Positions 39,666 through 48,907 of a DNA stretch of 64,000 nt are shown piece by piece. Location of the stretch: NCBI RefSeq assembly GCF_900107095.1, contig NZ_FNOR01000013.1, positions 115,984 to 179,983 on the forward strand, written 5' to 3'. How positions within the stretch are numbered: the first letter of the stretch is position 1; each line of letters begins with the position of its first letter. The position numbers and the translations under genes are program-made. The DNA comes from Collimonas sp. OK242. GTDB taxonomy: Bacteria; Pseudomonadota; Gammaproteobacteria; Burkholderiales; Burkholderiaceae_D. The notes below the pieces were generated by a model that searched no databases, was not told the DNA's origin, and worked only from the letters and a program-made list of their open reading frames with translations.

Positions 39666-41588
39666 TTACGACGATTTGCGCACGCGCAGATACCATTCGC
39701 ACAGCAAGCGAACCTGTTTCGGCGTGTAGCCTTTGCTGACCATGCGATTGACGAAATCTTCATGCTTGCGCAACTCTTCGTTCGAACCTTTGGCGTTGAA
39801 TGAAATAACCGGTAACAAATCTTCGGTATTCGAGAACATTTTTTTCTCGATCACCACACGCAATTTTTCGTAACTGGTCCAGAGCGGATTCTTGCCGGCG
39901 TTCGAGACCCGTGCGCGCAACACGAAATTGACGATTTCGTTACGAAAATCCTTGGGATTGCTGATGCCGGCCGGTTTTTCTATCTTTTCCAGTTCGGCGT
40001 TCAAAGCGGCGCGGTCGAAGCTTTCTCCCGTGTCATGATCGCGGAACTCCTGATCCTGAATCCAGAAGTCGGCATAGGTGACGTAGCGGTCGAAGACATT
40101 TTGACCATACTCCGAATACGATTCCAGATAGGCGGTCTGAATTTCCTTGCCGATGAATTCGGCATAGCGCGTCGCCAGCGTATCCTTGACGTAGGACAGG
40201 TATTTCTGTTCCAGCTCCTGCGGGAACTGCTCGCGTTCGATCTGCTGTTCCAGCACATACATCAGGTGCACCGGATTGGCCGCCACTTCGGTCGAATCGA
40301 AGTTGAACACGCGTGACAATATCTTGAAGGCAAACCGGGTCGAGACCCCGGTCATACCTTCATCGACGCCGGCATAATCGCGATACTCCTGGAACGATTT
40401 GGCTTTCGGATCGCTGTCTTTCAGGTTCTCGCCGTCATACACCTGCATTTTCGAGAAAATGCTGGAATTTTCCGGCTCGCCCAGACGCGTCAAGATCGAG
40501 AATTGCGCCATCATTTTCAAGGTTCCCGGCGCACAAACCGCCTTGCCCAAGGAAGACGTGCGTATCAGCTTTTCGTAAATCTTGATTTCTTCCGACACCC
40601 GCAGGCAATACGGCACCTTGACGATGTAAATACGATCCAGCAGCGCTTCATTATTCTTGTTGTTGCGGAACGCCTTCCATTCCGATTCATTCGAGTGCGC
40701 CAGGATAATGCCGTCAAACGGAATCGCGCCAAAACCTTCCGTTCCCTTGAAGTTGCCTTCCTGCGTTGCAGTCAGCAGCGGATGCAGCACCTTGATCGGC
40801 GCCTTGAACATTTCGACGAATTCCAGCAAACCCTGATTGGACAGGCACAAGCCGCCTGAATAGCTGTAGGCGTCGGCGTCGTCCTGCGAATATTGCTCCA
40901 GCTTGCGGATATCGACCTTGCCGACCAGGCTTGAAATATCCTGGTTGTTTTCGTCGCCCGGCTCGGTCTTGGAAATGGCGATTTGCCGCAAGATCGACGG
41001 ATAGCGTTTTACCACGCGGAATTTGCGGATGTCGCCATTGAATTCATGCAGGCGCTTGACAGCCCACGGGCTCAGTATCGATTTCAGATAACGGCGCGGA
41101 ATGCCGTATTGCTCTTCCAGGATGGCGCCATCTTCTTCGTAATCGAACAAGCCCAGCGGCGATTCGTTGACCGGCGATCCCTTAAGGGAATAGAACGGCA
41201 CATGTTCCATCAATTGTTTGAGGCGCTCGGCGATCGACGACTTGCCACCGCCGACCGGACCAAGCAGATAGAGAATCTGTTTGCGCTCTTCCAGGCCTTG
41301 CGCCGCGTGCCGGAAATAGGCGACCACTTGTTCGATCACCTCTTCGGCGCCGTAGAATTCCTTGAACGCCGGATAGACCTTGAGCACCTTGTTGGCAAAG
41401 ATGCGCGATAAGGAAGGGTCGTGGCGAGTATCTACTTGTTGCGGTTCGCCTATCGCCATCAGCATGCGTTCGCCGGCTGTTGCATAACAGCCGGGTTCAG
41501 TCTTACAAAGCGCAAGATATTCTTCTAAGGAAAACTCTTCTTCTCTGGTTTTGTCGAACCGACTCGCAAAGCTGCTGTAGATATCCAT
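39666..41588 (-). CDS. PrkA family serine protein kinase (YeaG-like)
   Basis: The 640-residue cytoplasmic protein has the PrkA AAA+ domain with Walker A LLGPVGGGKSSIAERLK (about residues 107-123) and a C-terminal domain related to kinases. Family proteins phosphorylate serines in stress and starvation responses; some have been reported to act as proteases. Motifs FSLEEYLALCKTEPGCYATAGERML at the N-terminus and AHSNESEWKAFRNNKNNEALLDR are diagnostic. It leads the prkA-yeaH-spoVR group. I found no sigma-54 motif in the 152 bases before it, although the enterobacterial yeaGH operon uses one. Confidence 0.95.
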   Translation of the reverse strand: MDIYSSFASRFDKTREEEFSLEEYLALCKTEPGCYATAGERMLMAIGEPQQVDTRHDPSLSRIFANKVLKVYPAFKEFYGAEEVIEQVVAYFRHAAQGLEERKQILYLLGPVGGGKSSIAERLKQLMEHVPFYSLKGSPVNESPLGLFDYEEDGAILEEQYGIPRRYLKSILSPWAVKRLHEFNGDIRKFRVVKRYPSILRQIAISKTEPGDENNQDISSLVGKVDIRKLEQYSQDDADAYSYSGGLCLSNQGLLEFVEMFKAPIKVLHPLLTATQEGNFKGTEGFGAIPFDGIILAHSNESEWKAFRNNKNNEALLDRIYIVKVPYCLRVSEEIKIYEKLIRTSSLGKAVCAPGTLKMMAQFSILTRLGEPENSSIFSKMQVYDGENLKDSDPKAKSFQEYRDYAGVDEGMTGVSTRFAFKILSRVFNFDSTEVAANPVHLMYVLEQQIEREQFPQELEQKYLSYVKDTLATRYAEFIGKEIQTAYLESYSEYGQNVFDRYVTYADFWIQDQEFRDHDTGESFDRAALNAELEKIEKPAGISNPKDFRNEIVNFVLRARVSNAGKNPLWTSYEKLRVVIEKKMFSNTEDLLPVISFNAKGSNEELRKHEDFVNRMVSKGYTPKQVRLLCEWYLRVRKSS

Positions 41589-41740
41589 ATCACCCCCGCA
41601 TCAACGATGTTGCGAAAACAAATTGAAGATTATTTCTAGCGATTTCGACCTCTTCAGATACGCACAGTTCCTTGATCGGCCAGCTTCATTTTTCGATGCG
41701 GCCCAGAAGAGGATTACACGATTTGATTCTAATCCTTTTT

Positions 41741-42997
41741 CTAAGATGCAACAGGGATTTCTGTTTTTCCGTTCCAGGGCGCGACCTTGAATAAAATCAA
41801 CATCCCTGGCAGCGCCAGCACGAAACATAAAATGAAAAAATGAAACCAGCCGGTTTCTGCAACAATGTAACCGACCGAGGAATTGATGAAGGTACGCGGC
41901 ACCGCAGCAAGGCTGGTGAACAAGGCATATTGCGTCGCGGTGTAGCGCGGATCGGTGGTGCGCGCGATATACGCGACAAAAGCCGCGGTGCCGAGACCGA
42001 CACCGAACGCCTCGCCGCCGATCACGATCGCCAGCACCAGAGGATCCGGCCCGGCCTGCGCCAGCCAGGCGAATCCGAGGATGGTCACCGCTTGCACCAC
42101 GCCAAAAATCCACAAGGCGCGATTGATTCCGATTTGCACCATCCAGATGCCGCCGACCAGGCCGCCAACCAGACTGGCCCACAAACTGGTGGTCTTGGAA
42201 ATCACACCGATCTGCGTCAGCGAAAAACCGAGATCGATATAAAACCGGGTAGCAAGCGCGGTTGCCATGCTGTCGCCGAGCTTGTACAGAAAAATAAAAC
42301 CCAGTATCCACAATGCGCTACGCCAGCCATCCCGCGCAATAAATTCTTGAAACGGCAACAAGACGGCTTCCCGCAGGCTCTTTGGCGGCACGCCGTACAC
42401 CGTCGGCTCCTTGATCAGCAAGGTGCAGATCAAACCTGGCAGCATGAACCCGGCCGTGATCCAGAATACCGCCTGCCAGCTCATGTGATCGGCCAGGAAC
42501 AGCGACAAGGCGCCCGGCACCATGCCGGCCACCTTATAGGCATTGACGTTGATGGCAGCGCCCAGGCCCTGTTCGCTATCCGGCAGGATTTCGCGCCGAT
42601 AGGCGTCGATCACGATATCCTGGCTGGCCGATAAAAACGCCACCAGCGCAGCGATGCAGGCAATCCCCGCCACCTGCGTATGCGGATTGAGCATGCCCAT
42701 GCCGCCGATGGCGACGAACAGGCTGGCCTGGGTCAACATCATCCAGCTGCGCCTGCGTCCGAGTTTGCCGAAATGAAAACGATCCATCAACGGCGACCAC
42801 ACGAATTTCCAGGTGTAAGGAAACATCACCAGCGCGAATAAGCCGAGCGCCTTCACATCGAGGCCGGATTTACTGAGCCATGCTTGCAATAAACTGAGCA
42901 GAATGAACAGCGGCAGGCCGGAACTGAAGCCGAGGAAGGCGCAAATCAGCATGCGCCGGTTGAGATAGTGATGCCAGGGATTTGAATCTGATGTCAT
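41741..42997 (-). CDS. ampG: AmpG-like muropeptide permease (MFS)
   Basis: The 418-residue protein has about 12 membrane segments and the AmpG pattern LGFSSGLPLFILLSLLQAWL near residue 17, MFPYTWKFVWSPLMDRF with LGRRRSWMMLTQ near 60-90, and ASQDIVIDAYRREIL near 125. AmpG imports GlcNAc-anhydroMurNAc peptides for cell-wall recycling and indirectly signals beta-lactamase induction. It is a single gene between prkA and metW. Substrate is inferred from family; length is slightly short compared with enterobacterial AmpG, as is common in this class. Confidence 0.9.
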   Translation of the reverse strand: MTSDSNPWHHYLNRRMLICAFLGFSSGLPLFILLSLLQAWLSKSGLDVKALGLFALVMFPYTWKFVWSPLMDRFHFGKLGRRRSWMMLTQASLFVAIGGMGMLNPHTQVAGIACIAALVAFLSASQDIVIDAYRREILPDSEQGLGAAINVNAYKVAGMVPGALSLFLADHMSWQAVFWITAGFMLPGLICTLLIKEPTVYGVPPKSLREAVLLPFQEFIARDGWRSALWILGFIFLYKLGDSMATALATRFYIDLGFSLTQIGVISKTTSLWASLVGGLVGGIWMVQIGINRALWIFGVVQAVTILGFAWLAQAGPDPLVLAIVIGGEAFGVGLGTAAFVAYIARTTDPRYTATQYALFTSLAAVPRTFINSSVGYIVAETGWFHFFILCFVLALPGMLILFKVAPWNGKTEIPVAS

Positions 42998-43135
42998 GGA
43001 TGCGCCCGCGGCGGCGGGGAGTTTAGGGTATGCCGCCGGCCTGCAGTTGCAGACCGCGGCCTGAAATCGCCGTCATTCCCGCGAACGCGGAAAGGACGTG
43101 GCTAGCGTTTTACCAAAATAGTTATGCGGCCTTAT

Positions 43136-43738
43136 TTATTTCTTGCGCAAGCGGAATACCGCAAGACTACCACGCCAGTTCGGCAACACCGATATCGGCC
43201 GGCCATCATGCAGGGCGACGCATTCCAGCACTTCCAGGCCGACTTCATTCGCCAGTTCCTCAAAATCCTTGATGGTGGCGCAACGCAGGTTGGGTGTGTC
43301 ATACCATTCGTACGGCAAACTCTTGGAAACCGGCATGCGGCCACGCATTAACGCTACCCGGTGCGGCCAGTAGGCGAAATTGGGGAAGGATACGATCGCT
43401 TCGCGCCCGACCCTGGCGATATCGCGCAATACGCCCTCGACATTTTTCATCATTTGCAAAGCCGACAGGCACAGCACGGTATCAAAGGCATCGTCGGCAA
43501 ACAGGTTCAGCCCGGCCTCCATATCCTGCTGAATCACCGAAACGCCGCGCGCTACGCAAGCCGGGATCTTGCTGTCATCGATTTCCACGCCGTAGCCGGC
43601 GCATTGCTTGTCGGATTGCAGATAATCAAGCATGACGCCGTCGCCGCAACCGAGGTCGAGCACCTGAGATTCGCCGCGCACCCAATGTGCAATAAAAGCC
43701 AGGTCCGGGCGCAAACTGCTTAGTTGATCAAAATTCAT
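43136..43738 (-). CDS. metW: Methionine biosynthesis protein MetW
   Basis: The 200-residue product has a SAM-methyltransferase-like fold with motif [16 protein letters not shown] (about residues 27-41), then [25 protein letters not shown] and [15 protein letters not shown]. MetW works with MetX in homoserine acylation in many Proteobacteria. Its ATG overlaps the end of metX by 11 bases, so the two are translationally coupled, and both are downstream of a SAM-II-type riboswitch. Confidence 0.95.
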   Translation of the reverse strand: MNFDQLSSLRPDLAFIAHWVRGESQVLDLGCGDGVMLDYLQSDKQCAGYGVEIDDSKIPACVARGVSVIQQDMEAGLNLFADDAFDTVLCLSALQMMKNVEGVLRDIARVGREAIVSFPNFAYWPHRVALMRGRMPVSKSLPYEWYDTPNLRCATIKDFEELANEVGLEVLECVALHDGRPISVLPNWRGSLAVFRLRKK

Positions 43739-44906
43739 TTACCGCTCCTGCCACTTCAGTAACTGCATTCGATACGGCTGGCTGCTCCAGCTCCTGCCAG
43801 ATGCGGTTGTAGTATTCGCCCACCACCGCCATATAACGCGGGTCATCCAGCAAAAAGGCGTCGTGGCCGTGCGGTGCGTCAATCTCGGCATAGCTGACGC
43901 GACGCTTATTGTTTACCAGGGCCTGTACGATTTCGCGGCTGCGTTCCGGCGAAAAACGCCAGTCGGTCATGAACGATACAAGCAGGAATTGCGCCTGAGT
44001 CTTGCTCAGGGCGAGGGTCAGGTCGCCGCCGAATTCCTTGGCCGGGTCGAAATAATCGAGGGCCTTGGTGATCAGCAGATAGGTGTTGGCGTCGAAATAT
44101 TCAGAAAATTTATCGCCCTGATAGCGTAAATACGACTCGATTTCAAAATCGATGCCAAAGCCGAACTGGTAAGCGCCGGAACGCAGGTCGCGGCCGAATT
44201 TTTCCGCCATGTCGTCATCCGACAGATAGGTGATGTGGCCCACCATGCGCGCCACGCGCAAGCCGTTCTTGGGCACCACGCCATAGGCGTAATAATTGCC
44301 GCCATGAAAACCCGGATCAGTCAGGATCGCCTGGCGCGCGACGTCGTTGAAAGCGATGTTTTGCGCCGACAGTTTGGGGGTCGAAGCGATCACCACGCAG
44401 TGGCGCAGACGGGTCGGATACAACAAACTCCAGGCCAGCGCCTGCATGCCGCCCAGCGAACCGCCCATGACGGCGGCAAATTGCGTGATGCCCAGCACAT
44501 CGGCCAGACGCGCCTGCGCTTGCACCCAGTCCTCCACGGTCACTACCGGGAATTCCGCGCCATACGGCTTGCCGGTGGCGGCATTGATATGCATCGGCCC
44601 GGTGGAGCCGAAACAGGAACCCAGGTTGTTGACGCCGATGACAAAGAATTTATTGGTGTCGAGCGCCTTGCCTGGCCCCACCATGTTGTCCCACCAGCCG
44701 ACACTCTTTGCGTCGTCCTGATATACGCCGGCGACGTGATGCGAGGCGTTCAAGGCATGGCAGACCAGCACCGCATTCGATTTGTCGGCGTTGAGGCTGC
44801 CATAGGTTTCGTACACCAGCGTGTAATCCGCCAGCAGCGCGCCGCTTTGCAACTGCAGCGGCGTCGCGAAATGCATGGATTGCGGGGAAACTATTCCTTG
44901 GGACAT
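43728..44906 (-). CDS. metX: Homoserine O-acyltransferase MetX
   Basis: The 392-residue alpha/beta-hydrolase acylates the hydroxyl of homoserine, the first dedicated step of methionine synthesis. The nucleophile elbow is [16 protein letters not shown] (serine near 152), with the Asp in [17 protein letters not shown] and the histidine of the triad in the same stretch. [24 protein letters not shown] is typical of this family; acetyl- versus succinyl-CoA preference cannot be read with confidence. It is the first gene of metXW and is controlled by the SAM-II-type leader and terminator directly upstream. Confidence 0.95.
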   Translation of the reverse strand: MSQGIVSPQSMHFATPLQLQSGALLADYTLVYETYGSLNADKSNAVLVCHALNASHHVAGVYQDDAKSVGWWDNMVGPGKALDTNKFFVIGVNNLGSCFGSTGPMHINAATGKPYGAEFPVVTVEDWVQAQARLADVLGITQFAAVMGGSLGGMQALAWSLLYPTRLRHCVVIASTPKLSAQNIAFNDVARQAILTDPGFHGGNYYAYGVVPKNGLRVARMVGHITYLSDDDMAEKFGRDLRSGAYQFGFGIDFEIESYLRYQGDKFSEYFDANTYLLITKALDYFDPAKEFGGDLTLALSKTQAQFLLVSFMTDWRFSPERSREIVQALVNNKRRVSYAEIDAPHGHDAFLLDDPRYMAVVGEYYNRIWQELEQPAVSNAVTEVAGAVNEF

Positions 44907-44934
44907 GGTTCGTACGCTTGTGTTGTTTGGAAAT

Positions 44935-44967
44935 AAAAAAAGCCCGAGAGCTTTCGCATATCGGGCT
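44935..44967 (-). terminator. Intrinsic terminator in the metX leader
   Basis: On the minus strand AGCCCGA pairs with TCGGGCT around a loop that includes GC-GAAA-GC, followed by seven T. It lies 28 bases upstream of the metX ATG and 23 bases downstream of the riboswitch core. This position suits an expression platform, in which AdoMet binding would let the terminator form and stop metXW. It might also stop read-through from ptsI. Confidence 0.85.
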
Positions 44968-44990
44968 AAATTCAGGGCTTGTACTTCAAG

Positions 44991-45090
44991 CTCGCTTTAG
45001 CCGTATTTATTTAGCATCATCCGGTCCGCAAACCAGGTGATGCCGCGCGCCCGCAAGCTGAGGTGGTAAGACCATTCAAATCGGCGCGAT
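44991..45090 (-). ncRNA. SAM-II-type riboswitch upstream of metX
   Basis: Read on the minus strand, P1 is CGCGCC pairing with GGCGCG. GATTTG follows the 5' arm directly, and GCTTGC precedes the 3' arm by one base, as in SAM-II aptamers. After P1 come TAAATAA and then GCTAAA, the last conserved motif. The pseudoknot is supported: CTCAGCTTGC pairs with GCTAAAGCGAG (CTC/GAG, GC/GC, TT with AA, GC/GC). Two insertions are unusual: a TGGT-CTT-ACCA hairpin in loop 1 and a 30-base hairpin (GCATCA/TGATGC) between P1 and TAAATAA. AdoMet binding should reduce metXW expression. Confidence 0.85.
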
Positions 45091-45157
45091 AGCTCAAGAA
45101 TAACCAAGTCGGGGCCTGGCGTCAAACTGGAACTCCAGGACAGGCTGATGGCGGCAG

Positions 45158-46912
45158 CTATGCCGGCATGCGCATCTGGCTGACAGCCGCAGCAATCGCG
45201 CTCGGCTCGGTATTGCGCAGGATTTTTTTGGTTTGCGGCATCAGGTCGTCCAGATCGCTGTTCAGCACTTCCTGTTTCACCGCCAGCAACTGTGCCGGAT
45301 GCATGGAAAACTCCAGCAAACCCATGCCCAGCAACAAACGCGTGAATTTGACATCGCCCGCCATCTCGCCGCATACCGACACCGGGATCCCGGCTTTGCG
45401 GCCTAATGCAATCACGGTTGACAACAAAAACAAGACTGCCGGGTGCAACGGGTTATACAAATGCGCCACTTCATGGTCGACACGGTCGATCGCCAGCGTG
45501 TACTGGATCAGGTCGTTGGTGCCGATCGACAGGAAATCCATGCGTTTGATAAACATCGGCAAAGCCAGGGCCGCCGCCGGGATTTCAATCATGGCGCCGA
45601 TCTGGATGGCTTCGTCGAAGGCGATGCCTTCATCGCGCAATTGTTGCTTGGCCTGCTCGATGATTGCCAGGGTTTGATCGATTTCAAAGGCATGCGCCAG
45701 CATCGGAATCAGCAATTTGACCTTGCCCAAGGCGGAGGCGCGCAAGATCGCCCGCAGTTGTGTCAGGAACAGTTGCGGCTCTGCCAGGCAATAACGAATC
45801 GCACGCAAACCCAGCGCCGGGTTCAGCGCCGTCTGCTCCTCGGTATTGATCGGCTTGTCGGCGCCGACATCCAATGTACGGATGGTGACCGGCCGCCCCT
45901 TCATTGCCGCTACCGCCTGCCGATACGATTCAAACTGCTCATCCTCGGTCGGCAGCTCATGTTGAGGGCCGATGCGGCCCATGAACAGGAATTCCGACCG
46001 GAACAGGCCGACGCCGCTGGCGCCGGCATCCATCGCCGCCGCACAATCGCTAGGCAGCTCGATGTTGGCCAACAAGGTGATTTCGGTGCCGTCCAGGGTA
46101 ACCGCACGGGTTTTCTTGATCTTGCCCAGCTTCCGGCGCGAACGCAGCAGCTGTGCCTGCCGTTCCCGATATTGCTTGAGTATCACCGTTGCCGGATCGA
46201 CAATCACAACGCCGGCGTCGCCATCGATGATGATCCAGTCATCCTGCTTGATCAACCGGGAGGCGTTATTCATGCCGACCGCTGCCGGAATGTCCAGGCT
46301 GCGCGCCACAATCGCGGTATGCGAGTTCTGGCCGCCGAGATCGGTGACGAAACCGGCGAAAGCGCGGTCGCGGAATTGCAGCATGTCGGCCGGTGAAATG
46401 TCATACGCGACCACCACGATATTGGCGAAAGAAGCGCCGTCGCTATCGACCTCCGGCAATCGGGTGGAGGTGCCGGTCAGCACTTTCAGCAGACGCTCGC
46501 CGACTTGCAGCACGTCCATTTTGCGCTCGCGCAGATAGGGATCTTCGATTTCGTCGAACTGCGCCGACAATTCGTCGATCTGGGTCACCAGCGCCCACTC
46601 GGCGTTATATTGGCGGTTACGGATGATATCGAGCGACATCTCGGCCAGCATCGGATCCGCCAGGATCAGCAGATGGACATCGACAAAAGCACCCAGCTCG
46701 GGCGGGGATTCCTTGGGCAAATCGCTGCGGATGGTCTGCAGTTCGGTGCGCACTTTGGCCACCGCGTTTTGCAAACGCTGGACTTCCGCTTCGACCTCGG
46801 CTTCGCCTATCAAGTAGTGTTTGACGTCCATTGCCGCCGGCGCCAGCAAATGGGCGCGGCCGATCGCGATGCCGCGCGAAACCGGAATGCCGTGTAAGGT
46901 AAAGGATGCCAT
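45158..46912 (-). CDS. ptsI: PTS phosphoenolpyruvate-protein phosphotransferase (Enzyme I)
   Basis: The 584-residue Enzyme I takes phosphate from phosphoenolpyruvate and passes it to HPr. The phospho-histidine lies in GGQNSHTAIVARSL (about residue 190); the PEP domain shows ASGVGLFRSEFLFMGR, RTLDVGADKP and the C-terminal VSVCGEMAGD. The ATG at 46912 (MASFTLHGIPVSRGIAIG) matches the family start; the frame from 46975 was rejected. It follows ptsH by 140 bases. With HPr and a lone mannose-type EIIA, and no sugar permease nearby, this relay is probably regulatory. Confidence 0.96.
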   Translation of the reverse strand: MASFTLHGIPVSRGIAIGRAHLLAPAAMDVKHYLIGEAEVEAEVQRLQNAVAKVRTELQTIRSDLPKESPPELGAFVDVHLLILADPMLAEMSLDIIRNRQYNAEWALVTQIDELSAQFDEIEDPYLRERKMDVLQVGERLLKVLTGTSTRLPEVDSDGASFANIVVVAYDISPADMLQFRDRAFAGFVTDLGGQNSHTAIVARSLDIPAAVGMNNASRLIKQDDWIIIDGDAGVVIVDPATVILKQYRERQAQLLRSRRKLGKIKKTRAVTLDGTEITLLANIELPSDCAAAMDAGASGVGLFRSEFLFMGRIGPQHELPTEDEQFESYRQAVAAMKGRPVTIRTLDVGADKPINTEEQTALNPALGLRAIRYCLAEPQLFLTQLRAILRASALGKVKLLIPMLAHAFEIDQTLAIIEQAKQQLRDEGIAFDEAIQIGAMIEIPAAALALPMFIKRMDFLSIGTNDLIQYTLAIDRVDHEVAHLYNPLHPAVLFLLSTVIALGRKAGIPVSVCGEMAGDVKFTRLLLGMGLLEFSMHPAQLLAVKQEVLNSDLDDLMPQTKKILRNTEPSAIAAAVSQMRMPA

Positions 46913-47052
46913 CTGGTCAGCCCGCTGAAAAGAATATGTTTTATCAATTGCGAGACAGAGTCCAAGCGCTGCCATGCATGGCTAGCGGCAATGCTCCATC
47001 TCCAAGGCAACCGGGCTCAAAACTGTCGAAGGGCGCTCAATTGCAGGCCGTC

Positions 47053-47322
47053 TTACTCACCTTCGCCGAATTTATCTTGAATCAGCTGATATAAGGCATC
47101 AAAGCAGTTTTTCTCATCCTCGCCGTCGGCCTCCAGCAATATCGTGCTGCCCTTGCCGGCTGCCAGCATCATCACGCCCATGATCGACTTGGCGTTGACG
47201 CGACGCTTGTTGCGGGTCATCCAGACTTCACATTTGAATTTACTTGCCAGTTGTGTAAATTTAGCTGACGCGCGAGCGTGCAAGCCGAGTTTGTTGATGA
47301 TTTCGATTTCTTGTTGAATCAT
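47053..47322 (-). CDS. ptsH: PTS phosphocarrier protein HPr
   Basis: The 89-residue protein carries phosphate from Enzyme I to EIIA. His15 lies in NKLGLHARASAKFT, and the regulatory serine region is KSIMGVMMLAAGKGS (serine near 46). The pattern QEIEIINKLGLHARA is of the HPr/NPr type found in Betaproteobacteria, where HPr kinase may phosphorylate the serine. It is between the EIIA gene and ptsI on the same strand. Confidence 0.95.
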   Translation of the reverse strand: MIQQEIEIINKLGLHARASAKFTQLASKFKCEVWMTRNKRRVNAKSIMGVMMLAAGKGSTILLEADGEDEKNCFDALYQLIQDKFGEGE

Positions 47323-47385
47323 TTGTCTTTTATCTAATATTTGATTTATTGAAAGACCCAGCCTTTGGCGTACCGCCTTAGTGCC

Positions 47386-47790
47386 TTAGTGCGCCACCCG
47401 CACCCGATTATCGACCCGCACCGCGCCGCCTTGACCGCCGGCCAACGCCATTTCGGTCACCACGTCAAGGGTATCGTTACGATAGGTCAAGGCGCGCAAC
47501 AGCATCGGCAAACTGATGCCGGCAATCACCTGAGTCTGGCTGCCGGTGCAAAACGGCAGCGTGCAATTGGACGGCGTGCCGCCCATGACATCAGTGATCA
47601 CCAACACGCCGGAACCATCGTCCAGCCGCGCCGCAGCCTCTTTTGCCAGTGTTTGCACTTCAATCGGATTCTGGTCGGCGACCACGTCGATCGCTTCGAG
47701 CCGCTCCGGCGTCTGGCGAAATACATGAGAGGCAGCTGCGATGAATGCCTGGCCCAGTGGGGCGTGGGTTAAAAGAAGAATGCCAATCAT
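47386..47790 (-). CDS. PTS EIIA component, mannose/fructose family
   Basis: The 134-residue product is a stand-alone ManX-type EIIA domain. The N-terminal GILLLTHAPLGQAFIAAA carries the phosphorylated histidine (about residue 9), and VLVITDVMGGTPSNC is the family signature. It is the first of three relay genes (EIIA, HPr, EI) with no EIIB/EIIC permease near, as in many Betaproteobacteria, so a signalling role in carbon or nitrogen control is more likely than sugar import. Confidence 0.93.
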   Translation of the reverse strand: MIGILLLTHAPLGQAFIAAASHVFRQTPERLEAIDVVADQNPIEVQTLAKEAAARLDDGSGVLVITDVMGGTPSNCTLPFCTGSQTQVIAGISLPMLLRALTYRNDTLDVVTEMALAGGQGGAVRVDNRVRVAH

Positions 47791-47922
47791 AGTGTCAATC
47801 TCAAATCCTGCTTGCGGATTTGTCCGGGTTTACAGCGGTTTTACAACAACGACCATCCTGTTTCGCGACTTTTACCGTGACGATCAGGACAAGATAAATC
47901 GCGGTAATCGATTACTGCGCGA

Positions 47923-48864
47923 TTACTGCAGCGCTGCTTCCAGCGCATTGATGAACATCTCGGCAACATCAAAACCGGTTTGCTGTTTAATTTCCTGAAA
48001 GCAAGTCGGGCTAGTGACATTCACTTCCGTCAGATAATCGCCAATTACATCTAATCCTACCAGTAACAGACCGCGCTGTAGCAACACCGGTCCAAGTGCT
48101 TCGCCGATTTCACGATCGCGCGCCGTCAGCGGCTGCGCCACACCGATGCCGCCGGCTGCCAGGTTGCCGCGCACTTCGCTGCCTTGCGGAATCCGCGCCA
48201 GCGAAAAGGGCACCACTTTACCGCCAATCACCAGCACCCGCTTGTCGCCGGCGACGATCTCAGGAATGAAACGCTGGATCATGACGGTGCGATGACCGTT
48301 GTCGGTCAGGGTTTCAATGATCGATCCAAGATTCAGGCCATCTTGCCGGACCCGGAAAATGCCGGTGCCGCCCATGCCGTCGAGCGGTTTCAGGATCACG
48401 TCCTGATGTTCTTCATGGAAGGCGCGCAAACGCGCCGCATCGCGCGTCACCAGGGTGGGCGAAGTGTATTTCGAGAATTGTGCGATCGCCAGCTTTTCAT
48501 TGTGATCGCGGATCGCCTGCGGCTTGTTGAATACCCGGGCGCCCTGTGTTTCCGCCAGCTCCAGCAAATACGTGGTGTAGATGTACTCCATGTCGAAAGG
48601 CGGGTCTTTGCGCAACAGGATCGCATCGAATTCCGACAAGAACATGGACGCCGGCGCGCTGGCGCGGTACCAGTCCTTGTCGTCGCCGGTCAGGCTGACG
48701 CGGATCACGTTGGCGGTGACAATCCCGCTTTCCAGCGCCATGTCTTTTTGCTCGAACGCATAGATGGTATGGCCGCGCTTGACGGCTTCGACCATCATTG
48801 CGTAGGTTGAGTCCTTATACGTCTTGAAGGTAGCGAGCGGATCGGCGAGGAAAGCAATTTTCAT
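47923..48864 (-). CDS. gshB: Glutathione synthetase
   Basis: The 313-residue ATP-grasp enzyme joins glycine to gamma-glutamylcysteine. It shows MKIAFLADPLATFKTYKDST at the N-terminus, DPPFDMEYIYTTYLLE, the ATP-grasp motif VILKPLDGMGGTGIFRV (about residues 155-171) and GDKRVLVIGGKVVPFSLARIP, with the C-terminal VGLDVIGDYLTEVNVTSP. It lies 43 bases downstream of gshA, in the same operon. Confidence 0.96.
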   Translation of the reverse strand: MKIAFLADPLATFKTYKDSTYAMMVEAVKRGHTIYAFEQKDMALESGIVTANVIRVSLTGDDKDWYRASAPASMFLSEFDAILLRKDPPFDMEYIYTTYLLELAETQGARVFNKPQAIRDHNEKLAIAQFSKYTSPTLVTRDAARLRAFHEEHQDVILKPLDGMGGTGIFRVRQDGLNLGSIIETLTDNGHRTVMIQRFIPEIVAGDKRVLVIGGKVVPFSLARIPQGSEVRGNLAAGGIGVAQPLTARDREIGEALGPVLLQRGLLLVGLDVIGDYLTEVNVTSPTCFQEIKQQTGFDVAEMFINALEAALQ

Positions 48865-48907
48865 TTTTTTGGGCCCAATGACTGTCAGGACAGAGTGCTA
48901 ATCAATA

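Noticed and set aside
41601..42311. Same-strand 236-codon frame in the AmpG gene, possible frameshift
   Set aside because: The AmpG frame is continuous and complete over the region, so no frameshift is needed.
44997..45374. Minus-strand frame of 125 codons between ptsI and metX
   Set aside because: It overlaps the end of ptsI out of frame, has no family features, and its lower half is the SAM-II-type leader.
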